This document shows, one piece after another, positions 1 through 9,384 of a stretch of DNA of 28,340 bases. Positions within the stretch are counted from its first letter, which is position 1, and every line of letters starts with the position of its first letter. Made by a program: the position numbers and the translations under genes. Below the pieces are notes generated by a model. That model was not told where the DNA came from. It saw only the letters and a list, made by a program, of their open reading frames with translations, and did not search any database. Source of the stretch: Dunaliella salina (taxonomy: Eukaryota; Chlorophyta; Chlorophyceae; Chlamydomonadales; Dunaliellaceae); contig MU069540.1 of assembly GCA_002284615.2 (NCBI GenBank), positions 446,329-474,668 of the forward strand, given 5' to 3'.

Positions 1-240
1 CCTAATGGCAGACACGCCTCTGTTATCCTCAAAAGTCAACTCTCAAGCCTCCTAATCATTGGTACCTATTGGCCCTCAGGCAGCTCTCCAGAACACATGG
101 GCTCAAGAGGTCAGATGCAAGCAGAGCTTGAATCCATTATGAACACTCATAGTAGCAGCATACCCATCATTATTGGAGATATGAATGCAACAATAAAAAA
201 TGATGACCGTACCAGTAACAGGAGCTATCCAGCTGCGTAG
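1..240 (+). pseudogene. LINE AP-endonuclease (EEP) domain fragment
   Basis: Frame 1 is open from the window edge to a TAG at 238-240. It reads a typical end of the apurinic-type endonuclease of non-LTR retrotransposons: a beta-strand block LLIIGTYWPSGSS, a helix with MQAELESIM, then PIIIGDMNATI followed by DDRTSNR. The GDMNA segment matches the GD(F/M)NA signature of the exonuclease-endonuclease-phosphatase fold, whose Asp and Asn lie at the active site. In a LINE this domain nicks the target to prime reverse transcription. The frame loses family resemblance after about base 230, where unrelated sequence begins, so this copy is broken. The 5' part lies outside the window. It may belong to the same LINE family as the downstream copies, but continuity is not shown. 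Confidence 0.72.
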
Positions 241-1239
241 CGGCTCCGTGTGCAACGCGTAAAGCAGGCCTCGGTCTACTCAAGAAGAAGGCCTGGATCG
301 ACCACCTGAGCCAACACAAGATCGAGGCGTGTCGGACAATTATACGGCGTTTTTGCTAATTTGGCTTTTCATTTCCGGGTGAAATCGTGTAAGGCATCGC
401 ATGGAAAAACCAGCGTTTTCTGCGCTGTCCGACGGTGGTCTCGGATTGCGATTTGGTGCGCTTCGGGTCACCGGCACCACCCGCTGTGCAGCCTGCACAG
501 CACCATCCGGGCCCCCTGCCACACGCAATGGTGCCTGATGGCCGTGCAGTCCATCCGCTGTGGAAAGCGGAAAAAGAAAGCGGGTCTGCAGCAGTCAAAA
601 CAACCCTGGTTTGCAAACCAATCGGCAGCGCAAGCAAGCTTGCTTAAGCATGCACTTGCACACACCAGCAGGCCAGACAGCAACTCACATTTCCCATACC
701 GAGATGCGTGAAGCAGCTTCCATGTCCCAATGGTGTCCGAAACCCCAGCGATGTGTTGTTGCCCGCCACACACATGCAAGCTTGCATGCAGGTTTGCACC
801 CGGCCAGAAGAAATCCAGCAGATGCATGCTGCATTCTACACACATGATACGTGGCATGCATGCGGCAGCTGTGGATGGATCCCTGCCGCTGCTGCTGCAT
901 GCTCCCTGCTGATCTACCTGTGCCATGCTGTGCGAATTCGCATGCTGTGCGAGCATCAAAACACACACGAACACGCACTAAAGCCTTAAAATCAGCAATC
1001 ATCGACGAGAAGAATACGGAATGAACACGAACCCGGTGTGATTACACACAACACACACAATCGCAGAGCACACAGAGGCGCGTTGCCCGCCAGTCATCAG
1101 ACCTCTCCAGGATCGCCAGCAATTCACCTTTGTACGAGCTGCGATCCGCACAGCGTGTTCCGCATCTGCTGCATCGGTACCGTGTGGATAACCTGAAAGC
1201 AGTTGCAGCAGTGGCAAGGGCGTGCACGCTCAAGAGCGG
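241..1239. other. Unassigned stretch rich in TGCA/GCATGC
   Basis: About 1 kb with no supportable gene. Open frames exist on both strands, but they overlap each other and match nothing I recognise. The segment is rich in GCATGC, TGCA and CACACA words. It holds short perfect palindromes such as TGCGAATTCGCA near 930 and GCTGTGCA/TGCACAGC near 492-510. It separates the endonuclease fragment from the (AC)n tract and could be an insertion or a microsatellite flank. Confidence 0.5.
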
Positions 1240-1248
1240 GACACACAC

Positions 1249-1296
<48 letters not shown>
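1240..1296. repeat. (AC)n microsatellite, followed by an undetermined base
   Basis: Nearly pure AC dinucleotide with one ACGC interruption near 1251-1254. Base 1297 is N, so the tract length is probably uncertain in the assembly. LINE coding sequence starts immediately after it. Confidence 0.95.
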
Positions 1297-1297
1297 N

Positions 1298-1690
1298 CTC
1301 TGGGGCCTCAGCTCAAGTCACACTCCATACTATCCTTTTAGGCGTGGGAGGAGTCATCTACACCCCGCACACATTAGGGCCTCTTAAGGAGCTTGGTCTT
1401 GACACTTTCAAGGCCAACAAGCTTGCTCGGAAGCTTCATGCTCATTCTGTCCTGTATGCTTACAAACTTGCTAGCACCAGACGCGCTCTTGAGAAAAACT
1501 CTTTAAACTTTCAACAAGGTCAGGCACGGGCTACTGCCAGTAACCCACCTGATCCCCACTGACTTCTTGCTTCTGCTTTCTCTTGGTGAAGCGGATACAC
1601 GGTGCCTCGGCCCTAGGTATCCTCTTTTCCTTAATTGATGTGGGGAGTGTTTTCACTGCCTGCGTAGTTTTTCTTTTCTTTTCTTTCATC
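1298..1690 (+). pseudogene. LINE B 3' end (B0): endonuclease-domain C-terminus, 3' UTR and tail
   Basis: The frame reads AQVTLHTILLGVGGVIYTP, then LGPLKELGLDTFKANKLARK and LHAHSVLYAYKL, and ends in NPPDPH. This block recurs in five other places in the window, always just downstream of the (E/D)xK motif, so it is the C-terminus of the LINE polyprotein. After the stop near 1560 comes a 3' UTR. It ends in TTTTCCTTAATTGATG, a hairpin (AGTG-TTTT-CACT, 1646-1657), GCGTAG and a TTTTCTTTTC tail to about 1690. The copy is 5' truncated at the microsatellite. Sequence resumes at 1691 with RNase H of another LINE, so this copy was probably inserted into that element. I found no target-site duplication. 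Confidence 0.72.
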
Positions 1691-2213
1691 GCCAAATATG
1701 CCAACATTGCATCAGACAGCCTCACCTCTTACAATCAAATACATAAACAACTTCGCTATCCTGAGAATACCTGAGGCATATCCAAGGAGATATCCTTAAA
1801 ATGTTGTCATCTCTCATGAGCGACTCTCATACCGAAATTTAACTTTACAAAGTGAAGTATTATGTTTTCATCGCTGGAAATGAATGTGCAGATGCTATTG
1901 CAAAACATCAGGCAGATCAAACCAACAAGTGCGGCAGATAAGGGACCCCCAGTGCAGATCCCGACGGAAATCCATGTACACTTACTGTTTGGTTAACCAA
2001 GGGAAAAAAAAGAGAGCATGCTTCAGGTACACCTACAGATCCCCCACCTGCCCCCAAGCTCACCTATCTCCCCAATCTTCAAGATGCTCTCAAATTCCAC
2101 ATGCATACTGGACACAAACTTGGATATGCTAATATCAAAATAGTTACTACTCTTACTATCAAAACTTACTACTGCATGTAGATAGAAAACTCAGCAATGC
2201 CTGTAGAAGTATG
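1691..2213 (+). pseudogene. LINE B1, left part: RNase H C-terminal half and linker
   Basis: Starting right after the tail of the preceding LINE, the translation gives YANIASDSLTSYNQIHKQL, which aligns with the RNase H block KIATDSASCLFQI of the copy at 3505-3990. Further on, around 1850-1930, it gives LYKVK..GNECADAIAKHQAD, matching KVKSHSGILGNEGADALAHQA. The catalytic His is replaced, and stops and frameshifts are present. A linker follows with LPNLQDALKFHMHTGHKLGY (about 2070-2125), equivalent to LSNLQDKLKEVMHEKHKLG in the copies near 19950 and 21740. The frame runs to KLSNACRS and is then split at 2213 by insertion of LINE A1; it resumes at 4569. Confidence 0.75.
2205..2213. repeat. Target-site duplication of LINE A1 (left copy)
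   Basis: AGAAGTATG lies directly beside the A-rich end of the minus-strand LINE and is repeated exactly at 4560-4568 on its other side. Confidence 0.85.
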
Positions 2214-2270
2214 AAAGGAAAAAAGGAAAGTCTATGCAAGCCAAAGGCCGCGTGCATTAAGGGAAGAACC
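2214..2270 (-). other. LINE A 3' stem-loop and tail
   Basis: Read on the minus strand: CTTCCCTTAATGCACG, then a stem formed by GCGGCC and GGCTTGC around a TTT loop, then ATAG and a TTTCCTTTTTTCC tail. The same layout recurs at the ends of the other LINE and SINE copies. By analogy with LINEs of the stringent type, this is probably the RNA structure the reverse transcriptase recognises. Confidence 0.65.
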
Positions 2271-2539
2271 CCTAACAAAATTTAGAGGCCTTACCAGGAG
2301 GCCGTCTTCCTAAACTAGACAAAACTAGCCTAGGAGAGGGCAAGAGACAAAATTAATGGGGATCCGGAGGATTGCTTGCCACGCCCCTGAGCGCTCGGAC
2401 TCTCCTTCTTCTATCCTCAGCCGCCTCTGCGCGCCCAGCAAACCCCCTCCCAGATGGCCCCTGAAAGCAAAGTGCATGTCTAGTGTTAATGATGGTGGAT
2501 AATCTTTGGATGGCATGGTCCCTAAGCTGAGATGCTAGC

Positions 2540-3174
2540 GATTTAGCTTATTGTTTGGTCAAGCCCAGATTTATAAGAGGTGTATTTGTATAATAATTGT
2601 AAATCGTGCCACCCACACCAATCAAAATGATGTGCAAAGTCACTTTGTTATTCCTGTTTGGGTTTCTTAAGCTGCGTGTTTTCAGTCTGTTTATGATGTG
2701 GGAATGTTGAGCCTGCGCACGTTCTAAAGTGATGAAGGGATTTGTGTCAGGGCAGAATTAAAGATCGACGAGGTAGACGTCCCTATCTTGTGGGGGGATC
2801 TTGGAAGGATCAAGGTGGGCTTGTCTGCCTGGGATAGGGCGCACAAAGAGAGCATCAGGGTGGCTTTGGTGCCATGCAGGTTAGACATTGCCATTTGGGA
2901 AAACCCAGTCTGGAATAGCTCGAGAGATGTTTTCAGGGACTTGCATGCCTTGATCCAGAAGTCTGTCATGATTGCAGCCATCCATGCTAATGAGGGATGA
3001 GCCACATCGGCCTTTACTGAGGGCTTGTACACAGAGACTAAGGGCTGCATTGTGCCTGTTGGTGTGCATCCCACTCATTGTTGGGTTGGTGCACCTAGGC
3101 AGAGCGTGATAACTGTTGTCCATATTTGCACAGTGGGCATCTATCAGAACTAGAAAAATTAAAGTTGGGGGCAT
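2540..3174 (-). pseudogene. LINE A1 restriction-like endonuclease domain (frameshifted)
   Basis: Minus-strand pieces in several frames rebuild an R2-type endonuclease domain. RCPLCKYG lies in one frame and HALPRC with NRHNAALSLCVQALSKG in the next, giving a C-x2-C...H-x4-C knuckle followed by RHN. Further on come HPDALFVRPIPGRQ (near 2850) and YLVDL-stop-FCPDTNP (near 2755), then VTLHIILIGVGGTIYN. The PD and the (D/E)xK signature of PD-(D/E)xK nucleases are recognisable, but the Lys codon has become a stop. Known role of the family: target cleavage in early-branching LINEs. The assignment rests on agreement between copies in this window. Confidence 0.65.
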
Positions 3175-3504
3175 GGCTCTGTGTGTACAGTTTATAGGTT
3201 CAATTCTTCATAAGATTTACTTGTTGTTCAAGGGTAATCTTAGGATTTTTCCAGAAGGAGTTGCTAATCTCCTTGTTTGCAAGTTGAGATATTGGGTTGT
3301 GAGCTCAAGTGTTTGCATTTGTAGTGGGTGGTGTGGCATCGCTAAGCTTCTGCCATCACTGGCAGTGGTAGCCAGAGGGGTTAGCAGAGTCAAGTTTGTG
3401 TTTCTTGTGCATGTGTATTTGAAGTTTGTCTCTCAGGTTGGTGAGATAGTGTATCAGGAAAGTGTGGGAGCGGTGCATGCCATCATTTTGTGTGGAAGAG
3501 GTCT

Positions 3505-4005
3505 TCAATGAAAGCCAATAAAATTGTGGAAAGGGTCCCTGGCATCTGGAAGTGCAATGTCTACGGTGTGAGAGAGGGCTGCGGTGCGAGCGCAAGCGTC
3601 AGCCCCCTCATTTCCTATGATGCCAGAGTGGGCTTTGCCTTTATGGAAATGGATAGGATGACGGGAGTGTTCTAATATGGTTGATATTGCATGGATGAGC
3701 TCTGCATGTAGGTGATATCTCATGCGCATGGGATGAAGGGTTTGATTAGAAATTTGAAAGAGGCAGGATGCACTATCAGTGGCAATTTTAGTTTGCTCGT
3801 GTGGGATTGCCACAAGGATGCCCATGAGTTCTGCTCTAGTGATGGTATTGGTAGGCCCATGGCCATTGGGTTTCATGTGCAGTTGCAAGTGTTGGGAGGG
3901 TGGTGCTATGTCCCTTCCCGGTTTGTAAACACCTGAGCCAGAAAGTGGTGGGGAGTCGTCATCTTGTTTTTAATAACACTGCCGTCAGTGTAGGTGATTT
4001 CCCTC
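3505..4005 (-). pseudogene. LINE A1 RNase H domain
   Basis: On the minus strand from about 4005: EITYTDGSVIKNK, which carries the first catalytic Asp. A frameshift near 3950 follows, then TITRAELMGILVAI (catalytic Glu), KIATDSASCLFQISN (second Asp), and FHKGKAHSGIIGNEGADACA (His and last Asp), ending near 3505. All RNase H type I (DEDD) residues are present, but the stop after NREGT separates the first motif from the rest. RNase H in LINEs of the I, R1 and Dualen groups degrades the RNA template after first-strand synthesis. This is the best-preserved RNase H in the window. Confidence 0.82.
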
Positions 4006-4127
4006 CAGTCCTTGATTTTAGGTGTGGACATTTTTTTGTAGTGTCAGGGGTGAAGGCTGTCCTTGCCTGAGGGCACTTGTGTGAGCAGCTATGAATGTCA
4101 GGGGGGAGTGATTGGAATGTCTACTTT

Positions 4128-4550
4128 TTAAGCATTCGATGCAAGGTGTTGGTGGGCACGAAGTGGCACGGCATGATTTGACGGATCTAAGGGTAGCCAA
4201 CATGCTTCTGGAGCATCTTGCTTTATATCTTGCTGGAGGAGCTGGAACCAGTCTTTGTTTGTGCTATCTAGCATTACTCTGGTATTAAGGTTCCACACAA
4301 CCATGAGTTGCATAGGATAGGAAGGTGGGGTAGGATTGGGTATGGTATCAAACCAGTGTTGTGGTGCCTGGAATTGGATTTTTCTTGCAGGGAATTTGGC
4401 AAGTACTTTTGCAACATCTGGGTATTGTTTGAGCCAGCTCATGTACGCGTTGCAGCTGAAGCCTCTCCAATGGGGCAGAATCATGAAGGTGGCGACTGGA
4501 CCTGTGCTTTGGAGGGAGGAATGTACTGCGTGGCGCAAGAGTTTAAACAT
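4128..4550 (-). pseudogene. LINE A1 region between RT and RNase H
   Basis: An open frame of 140 codons just inside the 5' truncation of the element. It contains HWRGFSCNAYMSWLKQYPD, FPARKIQFQAPQHW and LMVVWNLNTRVMLDSTNKDW. I recognise no catalytic motif. Its position directly upstream of TYTDGS, with only about 120 bases between them, makes it the connection between RT and RNase H. The beginning matches no other copy in this window, so the exact role is unknown. Confidence 0.5.
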
Positions 4551-4559
4551 CTATTAAAC

Positions 4560-4568
4560 AGAAGTATG
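4560..4568. repeat. Target-site duplication of LINE A1 (right copy)
   Basis: AGAAGTATG, identical to 2205-2213, next to the truncated 5' end of LINE A1. Confidence 0.85.
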
Positions 4569-5450
4569 CCCACCATTTCTCTACCTATGAAGCACACCAT
4601 CCTGCAATACCGCACAGGCACCCTCTACATTCAAAAGCATGCAGTCCGTTTCAAAAGGTTTACTGACCCAACATGCCCTCTCCCAGGCTGCCGCCAATTG
4701 GACAACCCATCCACATGCTCACGGGCTACCAAAACCATATCATCTCCAACATGAAGACTGAAAGACATAACGTTGCAGGCAGAATGATCACAAAAGCACC
4801 CAGCAAAAGCCTTGTGGGAAGAGGCCTGGTCTACACAGACATAGGAAGCAATTTCAAGCTTGCACAGCACAACCTCCAGCTCCCTACACATGCCTCAAAG
4901 ATAGCTATAAGTATGTACTTCTTACCTCATAAACTTCAAAAGAGGAAAGGACTCAACTCAAGTCGACCAGATGCTATTTTGATCACCCCTTTTGATGCCA
5001 AGCCTACTTCTTACCGTGTTTCTCCTATCCATCCACGTCACGCTTTGCGCAGATCCAACGGAGGACCACAAGAACTAGCCGCGTGAAGCAGTCCCATGAA
5101 TTCAATGCAAATGAACGCCATCATGATGTGCACCTAATAGAAATCAAGTTCTGTGAACACACAAGGCCAGAGCACCAGTTGAGCGTGGCAAAGCAGCAGC
5201 ATGCAGACATTGTAAGCTTAGCAGCGCTAGAGCTAAAACAAATCACCCTATTCTCCTGGGTGTTGGTGGAACTATTTTTACTGAGCATACCCTGAAGCGA
5301 TTCAAACAACTCGGACTGGATCACCAGCGTGCCACTAAACTTGTTCAACGACTTCATGCCCATTCTGTTTAATTTGCCCATAAACTTGTTTCCACATGTC
5401 ATGCTATCGAAAACAAGAGCATTTCTACAGCCAGGTTCTAGTGCCAAGTG
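4569..5450 (+). pseudogene. LINE B1, right part: CCHC knuckle and PD-(D/E)xK endonuclease
   Basis: This continues the LINE broken at 2213. It reads ILQYRTGTLYIQKHAVRFKR, then CPLPGC (from 4674), a 1-base frameshift, and HMLTGYQNHI, where the last knuckle Cys is Tyr. Next comes MKTERHNVAGRMITKA, the RHN motif that follows the knuckle in R2-type endonucleases. SSRPDAILITPF (P-D at 4967-4972) and VHLIEIKFCEHT (E-I-K at 5140-5148) form an intact PD..ExK pair, but a frameshift near 5065 separates them. Another frameshift near 5240 precedes ILLGVGGTIFTEHTL, and a TAA interrupts LHAHSV. This is the only copy in the window with an unsubstituted ExK, and it is inactivated by three frameshifts. Confidence 0.8.
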
Positions 5451-5612
5451 TTTCTTATAACCCTCCAGGTCCCCATAAGCCTGTCTTGACTCATATCCTG
5501 TGGTGGAGGGGACTCACGGCCATCAAGAGCCGGGCTCTTTATGAGTCAGTGCGTCTCCTTTTCCTTAATTGATGTAGGGAGGGTTTCTCTGCCTGCGCAG
5601 TTTTTTTTCCTC
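5451..5612 (+). other. LINE B1 3' UTR, stem-loop and tail
   Basis: Matches the minus-strand LINE B2 3' UTR near 13130-13250: AGCCAGGTTCTAG, then CCAGGTCCCC and GTGGAGGGGACTCACGGC. It ends in CTTTTCCTTAATTGATGTAG, a GGGAG..CTGCC hairpin, GCGCAG and a T-rich tail. Confidence 0.65.
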
Positions 5613-5683
5613 TGTAAGTCTACACTGGACAGCATCGAGCTTGCATTGAGGAAGAAGCCAACACCGACACTAACACTTCATAA

Positions 5684-5772
5684 AAATGAAAAGAGAAAGA
5701 AATGCTTTGCAGGCAGAGGAAAGGATTTAGGTCTCCCTAGGTCAATCAAAGAAAAGGAGACATTTTTGCTCC
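5684..5772 (-). mobile_element. Short class B LINE/SINE 3' end
   Basis: On the minus strand: CTCCTTTTCTTTGATTGACC, CTGCCTGCAAAGCA and a pyrimidine tail. Only the conserved tail region is present. Confidence 0.5.
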
Positions 5773-5784
5773 AGAAATCACAGA

Positions 5785-6042
5785 GGCTGGCACAAAGCTA
5801 AATCACTAGCAATCGAGCTTAGCTGCCATGCCATCCAAAGATTGACATCCATCATTAATACCAAACGTTTAATACGACAACTCCCAGACTTCAAATCAGC
5901 TCTGTTTCTGGCTCGCTCCTAGGCTAGCTGTGTCTAGTGTAGATTTAGAGGGCCTTCTGGTGAGTTTTCTAGCTTTCCAGTTAGGCGTACTTCCCTTTAT
6001 GCATGCGGCCTCTGGCTTGCGTAGACTTTTCTTTTCTTTCTG
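5785..6042 (+). mobile_element. LINE A3, severely 5'-truncated 3' end
   Basis: Plus-strand sequence matching the last part of LINE A1/A2. It starts with AAAGCTAAATCACTAGCAAT (the KAKSLA block), continues with CATGCCATCCAAAGATTGAC (the HAIQRL block), then CCTAGGCTAG and GGGCCTTCTGGTGAG. It finishes with the GCGGCC-TCT-GGCTTGC hairpin at 6005-6020, GTAG and TTTTCTTTTC. No open frame remains. Confidence 0.68.
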
Positions 6043-6124
6043 TATTTTCATACATCACAGAAAGGGCTTGTGGGAATCTGGAAGAGTATGCTCGTCAACT
6101 GCTCGTCAACTTCAACTCATAACA

Positions 6125-6285
6125 AGCAAAAAGAAAATTACGTAGGCAGTGAAAACGCTCAACACTGTGGTCAATGAAGGAAAAGAGGACCCGCCAATGC
6201 ACCTTGTATCCCCTCCACCAAATGGTGAAAAAGGGAATGTCAGTGAGCATCAGGTGGGCTGCTAGCAGCACCCCGTTCCTGATCC
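6125..6285 (-). mobile_element. LINE B 3' UTR and tail remnant
   Basis: The minus strand reads CCCACCTGATGCTCACTGAC, GTGGAGGGGATACAAGGTGC, TCCTCTTTTCCTTCATTGAC and CGTTTTCACTGCCTACGTA, then a T-rich tail. It is collinear with the 3' UTR of the copy at 1530-1690. Confidence 0.6.
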
Positions 6286-7551
6286 TGCACATAGTTGCAC
6301 AGTACAGGGATATGGGTTTGGATGGGTGCTAGTATGGGTACGAGCACAGCAGTTTTTGAAGAGCGGTACGGAGTGTCAACAAAGCTCACGTTGTGGTGCT
6401 CCTTCTCTATACCTACAACTCGAAAGGCACTCCAATGCATGAATTCAAGCCACAATACACTTTCAAGTATCGTCTCCACATGTGCATAAGGAAAGACTGT
6501 GCATTAAGGAAAGACCCAACGAATGCTAAAGTTGTATTGTGCAACTATACAGTTCAAACATGGATAGTTCATATACTATAGTTGCATTGTGCAACCTTAT
6601 AGTCCGTACATGGACCAGGATTCCAGATGAGAATTGGAAGACGTCCTCGTGAGAGCTTGTCTGGTGCTTCCAGTTGTAAGCCCTGGGACACGTCAAGTCG
6701 CTGTTGAGCAAGGACAGGTTGCAGGCAATCCCTAGAATCAGAAGCTTTGCTCAAATTTATACTGTGGGATGTCCCACACGGGGGAGCTCTGGTGCAGAGA
6801 GTGCCTGAAACCAGAATCAGGGCTGCAGCTAATTTGAAAGGAGCCTGGAATGTTTATGAATTGTTTTTCTGAAGTCGAGAACACACAGCGCGAAAGGAAA
6901 TCTCGAGATGATCTTGCGCGATGGACGAAAGCTCAGAATTTTCAAAATCTATTTCTTGAGATAATTTGAGCTAAGTCAAGATGGTCGAGGTGAGTGCGGC
7001 GAAAGGGGGGAAGGCGCATAGCAAATTTGCTTGATCGCTGGAGTACAGATGCCAGTAGCCAGATACCGAGAGAAAATGCGACGATGAATGCACACAATGT
7101 CTGTTTGCCTTCCTGATGTCTGCACCTGGAGAAAAGATGTGTTTCACTTGTTTGCTCTGTGAGTCACCTTGCCCACTCTTCTCCTCTCTTCCCAGACGCG
7201 TGCACAGCAGCAAGGTGCCCCGTTGAACAAGCCAGGTTGGGAGATTTGAAGGGAGATCTGCAGCTCTTGGCTTGTGTTTCAGTCGTTTGTGGATGGTGGC
7301 ACACAGATCTGTATGCTGATGCACATCACAAAGTTCAAAACCTCTACGCCTCACAGGAGCCTACAATACAGATGCGTACTACCAAGTCAAAGATCAGGGA
7401 TTTGGTGATGTTGGTGTTGGGCAGGTGCGAGACCTGAGATCACAAGCATGCGGTGCCCAGATGCAAGAACATGCGTGTATGCACACTTGCACAAGTGCAC
7501 ACATGCACAGCATGACTAATTAGGCACATCCTGAAAAACAAATATGGGCCA
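6286..7551. other. Unassigned stretch with small repeats
   Basis: No confident gene. Two class A boxes (GCATTAAGGAAAGACCC-like, minus-oriented) occur near 6480-6515. An imperfect direct repeat of about 34 bases (GTTGTATTGTGCAAC and GTTGCATTGTGCAAC starts) lies at 6529-6562 and 6582-6614, and its second copy contains a hairpin, GTTGCA-TTG-TGCAAC. A 127-codon minus-strand frame at 6971-7354 matches nothing I know. A possible short exon is listed separately. Confidence 0.4.
7195..7236 (+). CDS. Possible short exon of the acidic-protein gene
   Basis: A good acceptor context (CTCCTCTCTTCCCAG) precedes an open segment reading TRAQQQGAPLNKP, and AAGCCAG/GTTGGG could be its donor. It does not join in frame directly to the exon at 7798, so at least one more exon or another arrangement would be needed. 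Weak evidence. Confidence 0.2.
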
Positions 7552-7590
7552 TGCTTGTGAGTTATGCTTGTGAGTCATGTTTGTGAGTCA
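7552..7590. repeat. Three tandem 13-bp units
   Basis: ATGCTTGTGAGTY is repeated three times with small changes (ATGCTTGTGAGTT, ATGCTTGTGAGTC, ATGTTTGTGAGTC). Confidence 0.8.
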
Positions 7591-7695
7591 GTACCATGTA
7601 CATCACAGCAACACACTTGTGCTATGTGTCATGACATGCTCTACTGCAATAAATCCTACTCACAGCAGTATCATGCACGTGCACATGTAATAAAG

Positions 7696-7796
<101 letters not shown>

Positions 7797-7797
7797 G

Positions 7798-8617
7798 GAG
7801 CCAGACAGTGGTGCTGGACCCTTTAACCCTGATGATCCTGAATATAAAGCCACTCAGGAGGAGCTGCAGGGAGCTGACACAGCACGTGACGCTGAGGATA
7901 CAAGGGCAATGACGCCAGGTATGGACCTGCCTTGAATAGGGAGGAAAGAAAAGACAATAAAAACTAAGTAGGCAGAGGAACTCTCCCTACATCAACTGGA
8001 CTCGCCTGAACAGGGAGGAAAGACATATTGAAAGCAATTTCCTCGCTGGACAACAGCCATCGTGCATTAAGGAAAGACCCAAGGGTCTGTGCTGAAACTG
8101 AGAGTGAGTCCCATCAATTCAGACCAATGAAAAGAGAAGCACAGAAGTCTCCCAGCAAACTGGCCTCCACCACTTCGGGAAGACAAGCTATGCAGGCAGT
8201 GAAAACACTGAATCCTTAAACATAAAGTGACGTTTTGAAACATTTTGCACGTGCAGAGGAGGAGAAGCAGGCGAAGGAGGAGGCAGCTGAGCTGCCTGAC
8301 AGGCCTGACATGAGGGCCGACCTTCAGAACCCAAACGAGGAACCGGTAGGTCCTCCTCTGTAGCTGTGCTTATAAAGATGTGTTAAGGCGGTGGGGAATG
8401 AGGTATTGTTCCTGGGTTGGGAGCGGGAACAGCGGTGTTGGGAACGCATATGCTTTGATTCCTACGCAATGGAAAGGAGAATGAATTTTCTGGTTTGCCC
8501 CTGAACTCATTGTCCTGCTTCCTGGTCTTTTTCACACAATGGCTTGTCATGCTTAACAGGTGCCCATCGTTGACAAAGATGCTGAGGGCAGGGAGGGCGC
8601 AGAAGCTGCAGAAGCAG
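7798..8617 (+). CDS. Host gene fragment: three phase-compatible exons of an acidic protein
   Basis: Exon 1 (7798-7918) follows CACGCACAG and reads EPDSGAGPFNPDDPEYKA...EDTRAMTP plus one base, with donor CCAG/GTATGG. Exon 2 (8257-8345) follows GCACGTGCAG. Its first two bases complete the split codon, and it reads EEEKQAKEEAAELPDRPDM...LQNPNEEP in phase 0, with donor GTAGGT. Exon 3 (8560-8617) follows GCTTAACAG and reads VPIVDKDAEGREGAEAAEA, with possible donor GTGCGG; without splicing it would read on to a TAA about 40 bases later. Three exons joining in frame at consensus GT-AG sites is strong evidence for a real gene. The protein is Glu/Asp/Ala-rich and likely disordered; I do not recognise it. 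First and last exons are not identified. Intron 1 carries retroelement tails. Confidence 0.6.
7942..8215 (-). mobile_element. Minus-oriented LINE/SINE tail remnants inside an intron
   Basis: Two class B ends lie at 7942-8000 and 8178-8215. On the plus strand the first reads AAGTAGGCAGAGGAACTCTC and the second TATGCAGGCAGTGAAAACAC. A class A box (GTGCATTAAGGAAAGACCC) lies at about 8070-8088. All sit in the intron between 7919 and 8256 and run antisense to the host gene. Confidence 0.5.
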
Positions 8618-8770
8618 GTGCGGAAATTCTGTGCACACGTGCTTGGAGAGGCATGTAATGTATTTACATCAAACAGCTGAGATATACTATGGAATTGTAT
8701 GTGAAAGGCAAGGAGGGTGCAGAAGCTGCTGAAGCAGGTGCAAAAACTCTGTGCAGAAGTGCTTAATTAG
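8584..8770 (+). repeat. Tandem duplication covering the end of exon 3
   Basis: The segment 8584-8645 (GCAGGGAGGGCGCAGAAGCT...) is repeated at 8704-8765 (GCAAGGAGGGTGCAGAAGCT...), about 120 bases downstream, with scattered differences. Both encode GAEAAEAGA in one frame. The second copy could be a duplicated exon, but its phase does not fit simple splicing from the first. Confidence 0.6.
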
Positions 8771-9384
8771 GCAGGAATACTCTGATGTGTTATGGTGGAC
8801 TGTGACTGGCTCGCGGACATCTTGGGAAGGAAAGAGTGTGGGTATCACTATTGTCAAGACAGAAAAACACACACGGAGACCAGAATTTGAAACGCCCAGG
8901 ATTGAACCATGGGATTAGATGTACAGCGTGTATGCTTATTGCAATTAATGTCACCATTCATGGCAGGCAATGGTGCAGGAAGCTGCTGACAGAGGGTTTG
9001 GATTGTCACAACCTTCTAACAATCTTCCTTGAATTGATCCTGCTCACAGCTGATGTCCCAGACAACACCTGGGTGACCGGTCCATGAAGTTAAGATGATG
9101 CATGACACAGCAACTGTTGTGGACAACAGATTACAGCTGACAGCCTGAGGCAAAAGAGGCAAAGACGGGATTTATTGCGTTTGATTTTGATCAGACCTTC
9201 ATTGGAAGGACAGATGCTTTACACAGTGGTTTCTGCAAGATGCCTGGTATCTCTCCAACGAGTTCCTCATTGCTCCTTACATCTCCTCCATTTCTCTTTC
9301 TGTCGTTGCCTGTAATCTTCACATGCATTCCAATTTCTTGTGTCATCATAATATGAAAGGCAAGCTGCTCAGCCTCCACAACGG
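8771..9384. other. Unassigned stretch downstream of the acidic-protein exons
   Basis: No supportable coding region. An isolated box B-like word (GGTTCAATCC, minus strand, about 8898-8907) is present without a clear tRNA fold. Further exons of the upstream gene may lie here, but none could be joined in phase with confidence. Confidence 0.4.

Larger units (their letters stand above)
2214..4559 (-). mobile_element. 5'-truncated non-LTR retrotransposon LINE A1, nested in LINE B1
   Basis: A minus-strand LINE of about 2.35 kb. Its order is a post-RT linker (4550 to 4128), RNase H (about 4000 to 3505), a second linker (3430 to 3350), a CCHC/restriction-like endonuclease region (about 3170 to 2540), 3' UTR, and a 3' stem-loop with purine-rich tail (plus-strand 2214-2270). 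A perfect 9-bp duplication AGAAGTATG flanks it. Removing the insert and one copy of the duplication rejoins the host LINE in frame: 29 residues across the junction align without gaps to the intact copy at 21816 (K-x-SNA...YRT-x-TLY). The 5' end lacks AP endonuclease and RT, as expected for incomplete reverse transcription. Frameshifts and stops show that it is dead. A paralogue of its last about 740 bases lies at 13712-14465. Confidence 0.88.

Noticed and set aside
328..431. TGTCGGACA...TGTCCGAC inverted words as transposon ends
   Set aside because: Only 8 bases pair, and there are no flanking duplications.
468..974. 168-codon minus-strand open frame
   Set aside because: It overlaps several open frames on the other strand, is Cys/His/Ala-rich from TGCA-type repeats, and shows no domain.
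3116..3511. 131-codon plus-strand frame
   Set aside because: It is antisense to the RNase H/endonuclease part of LINE A1, whose minus-strand reading has recognisable motifs.
1691..5612. LTR retrotransposon or endogenous virus
   Set aside because: No long terminal repeats, protease, integrase or primer-binding site; RNase H, the knuckle and 5' truncation with target duplications fit a non-LTR element.
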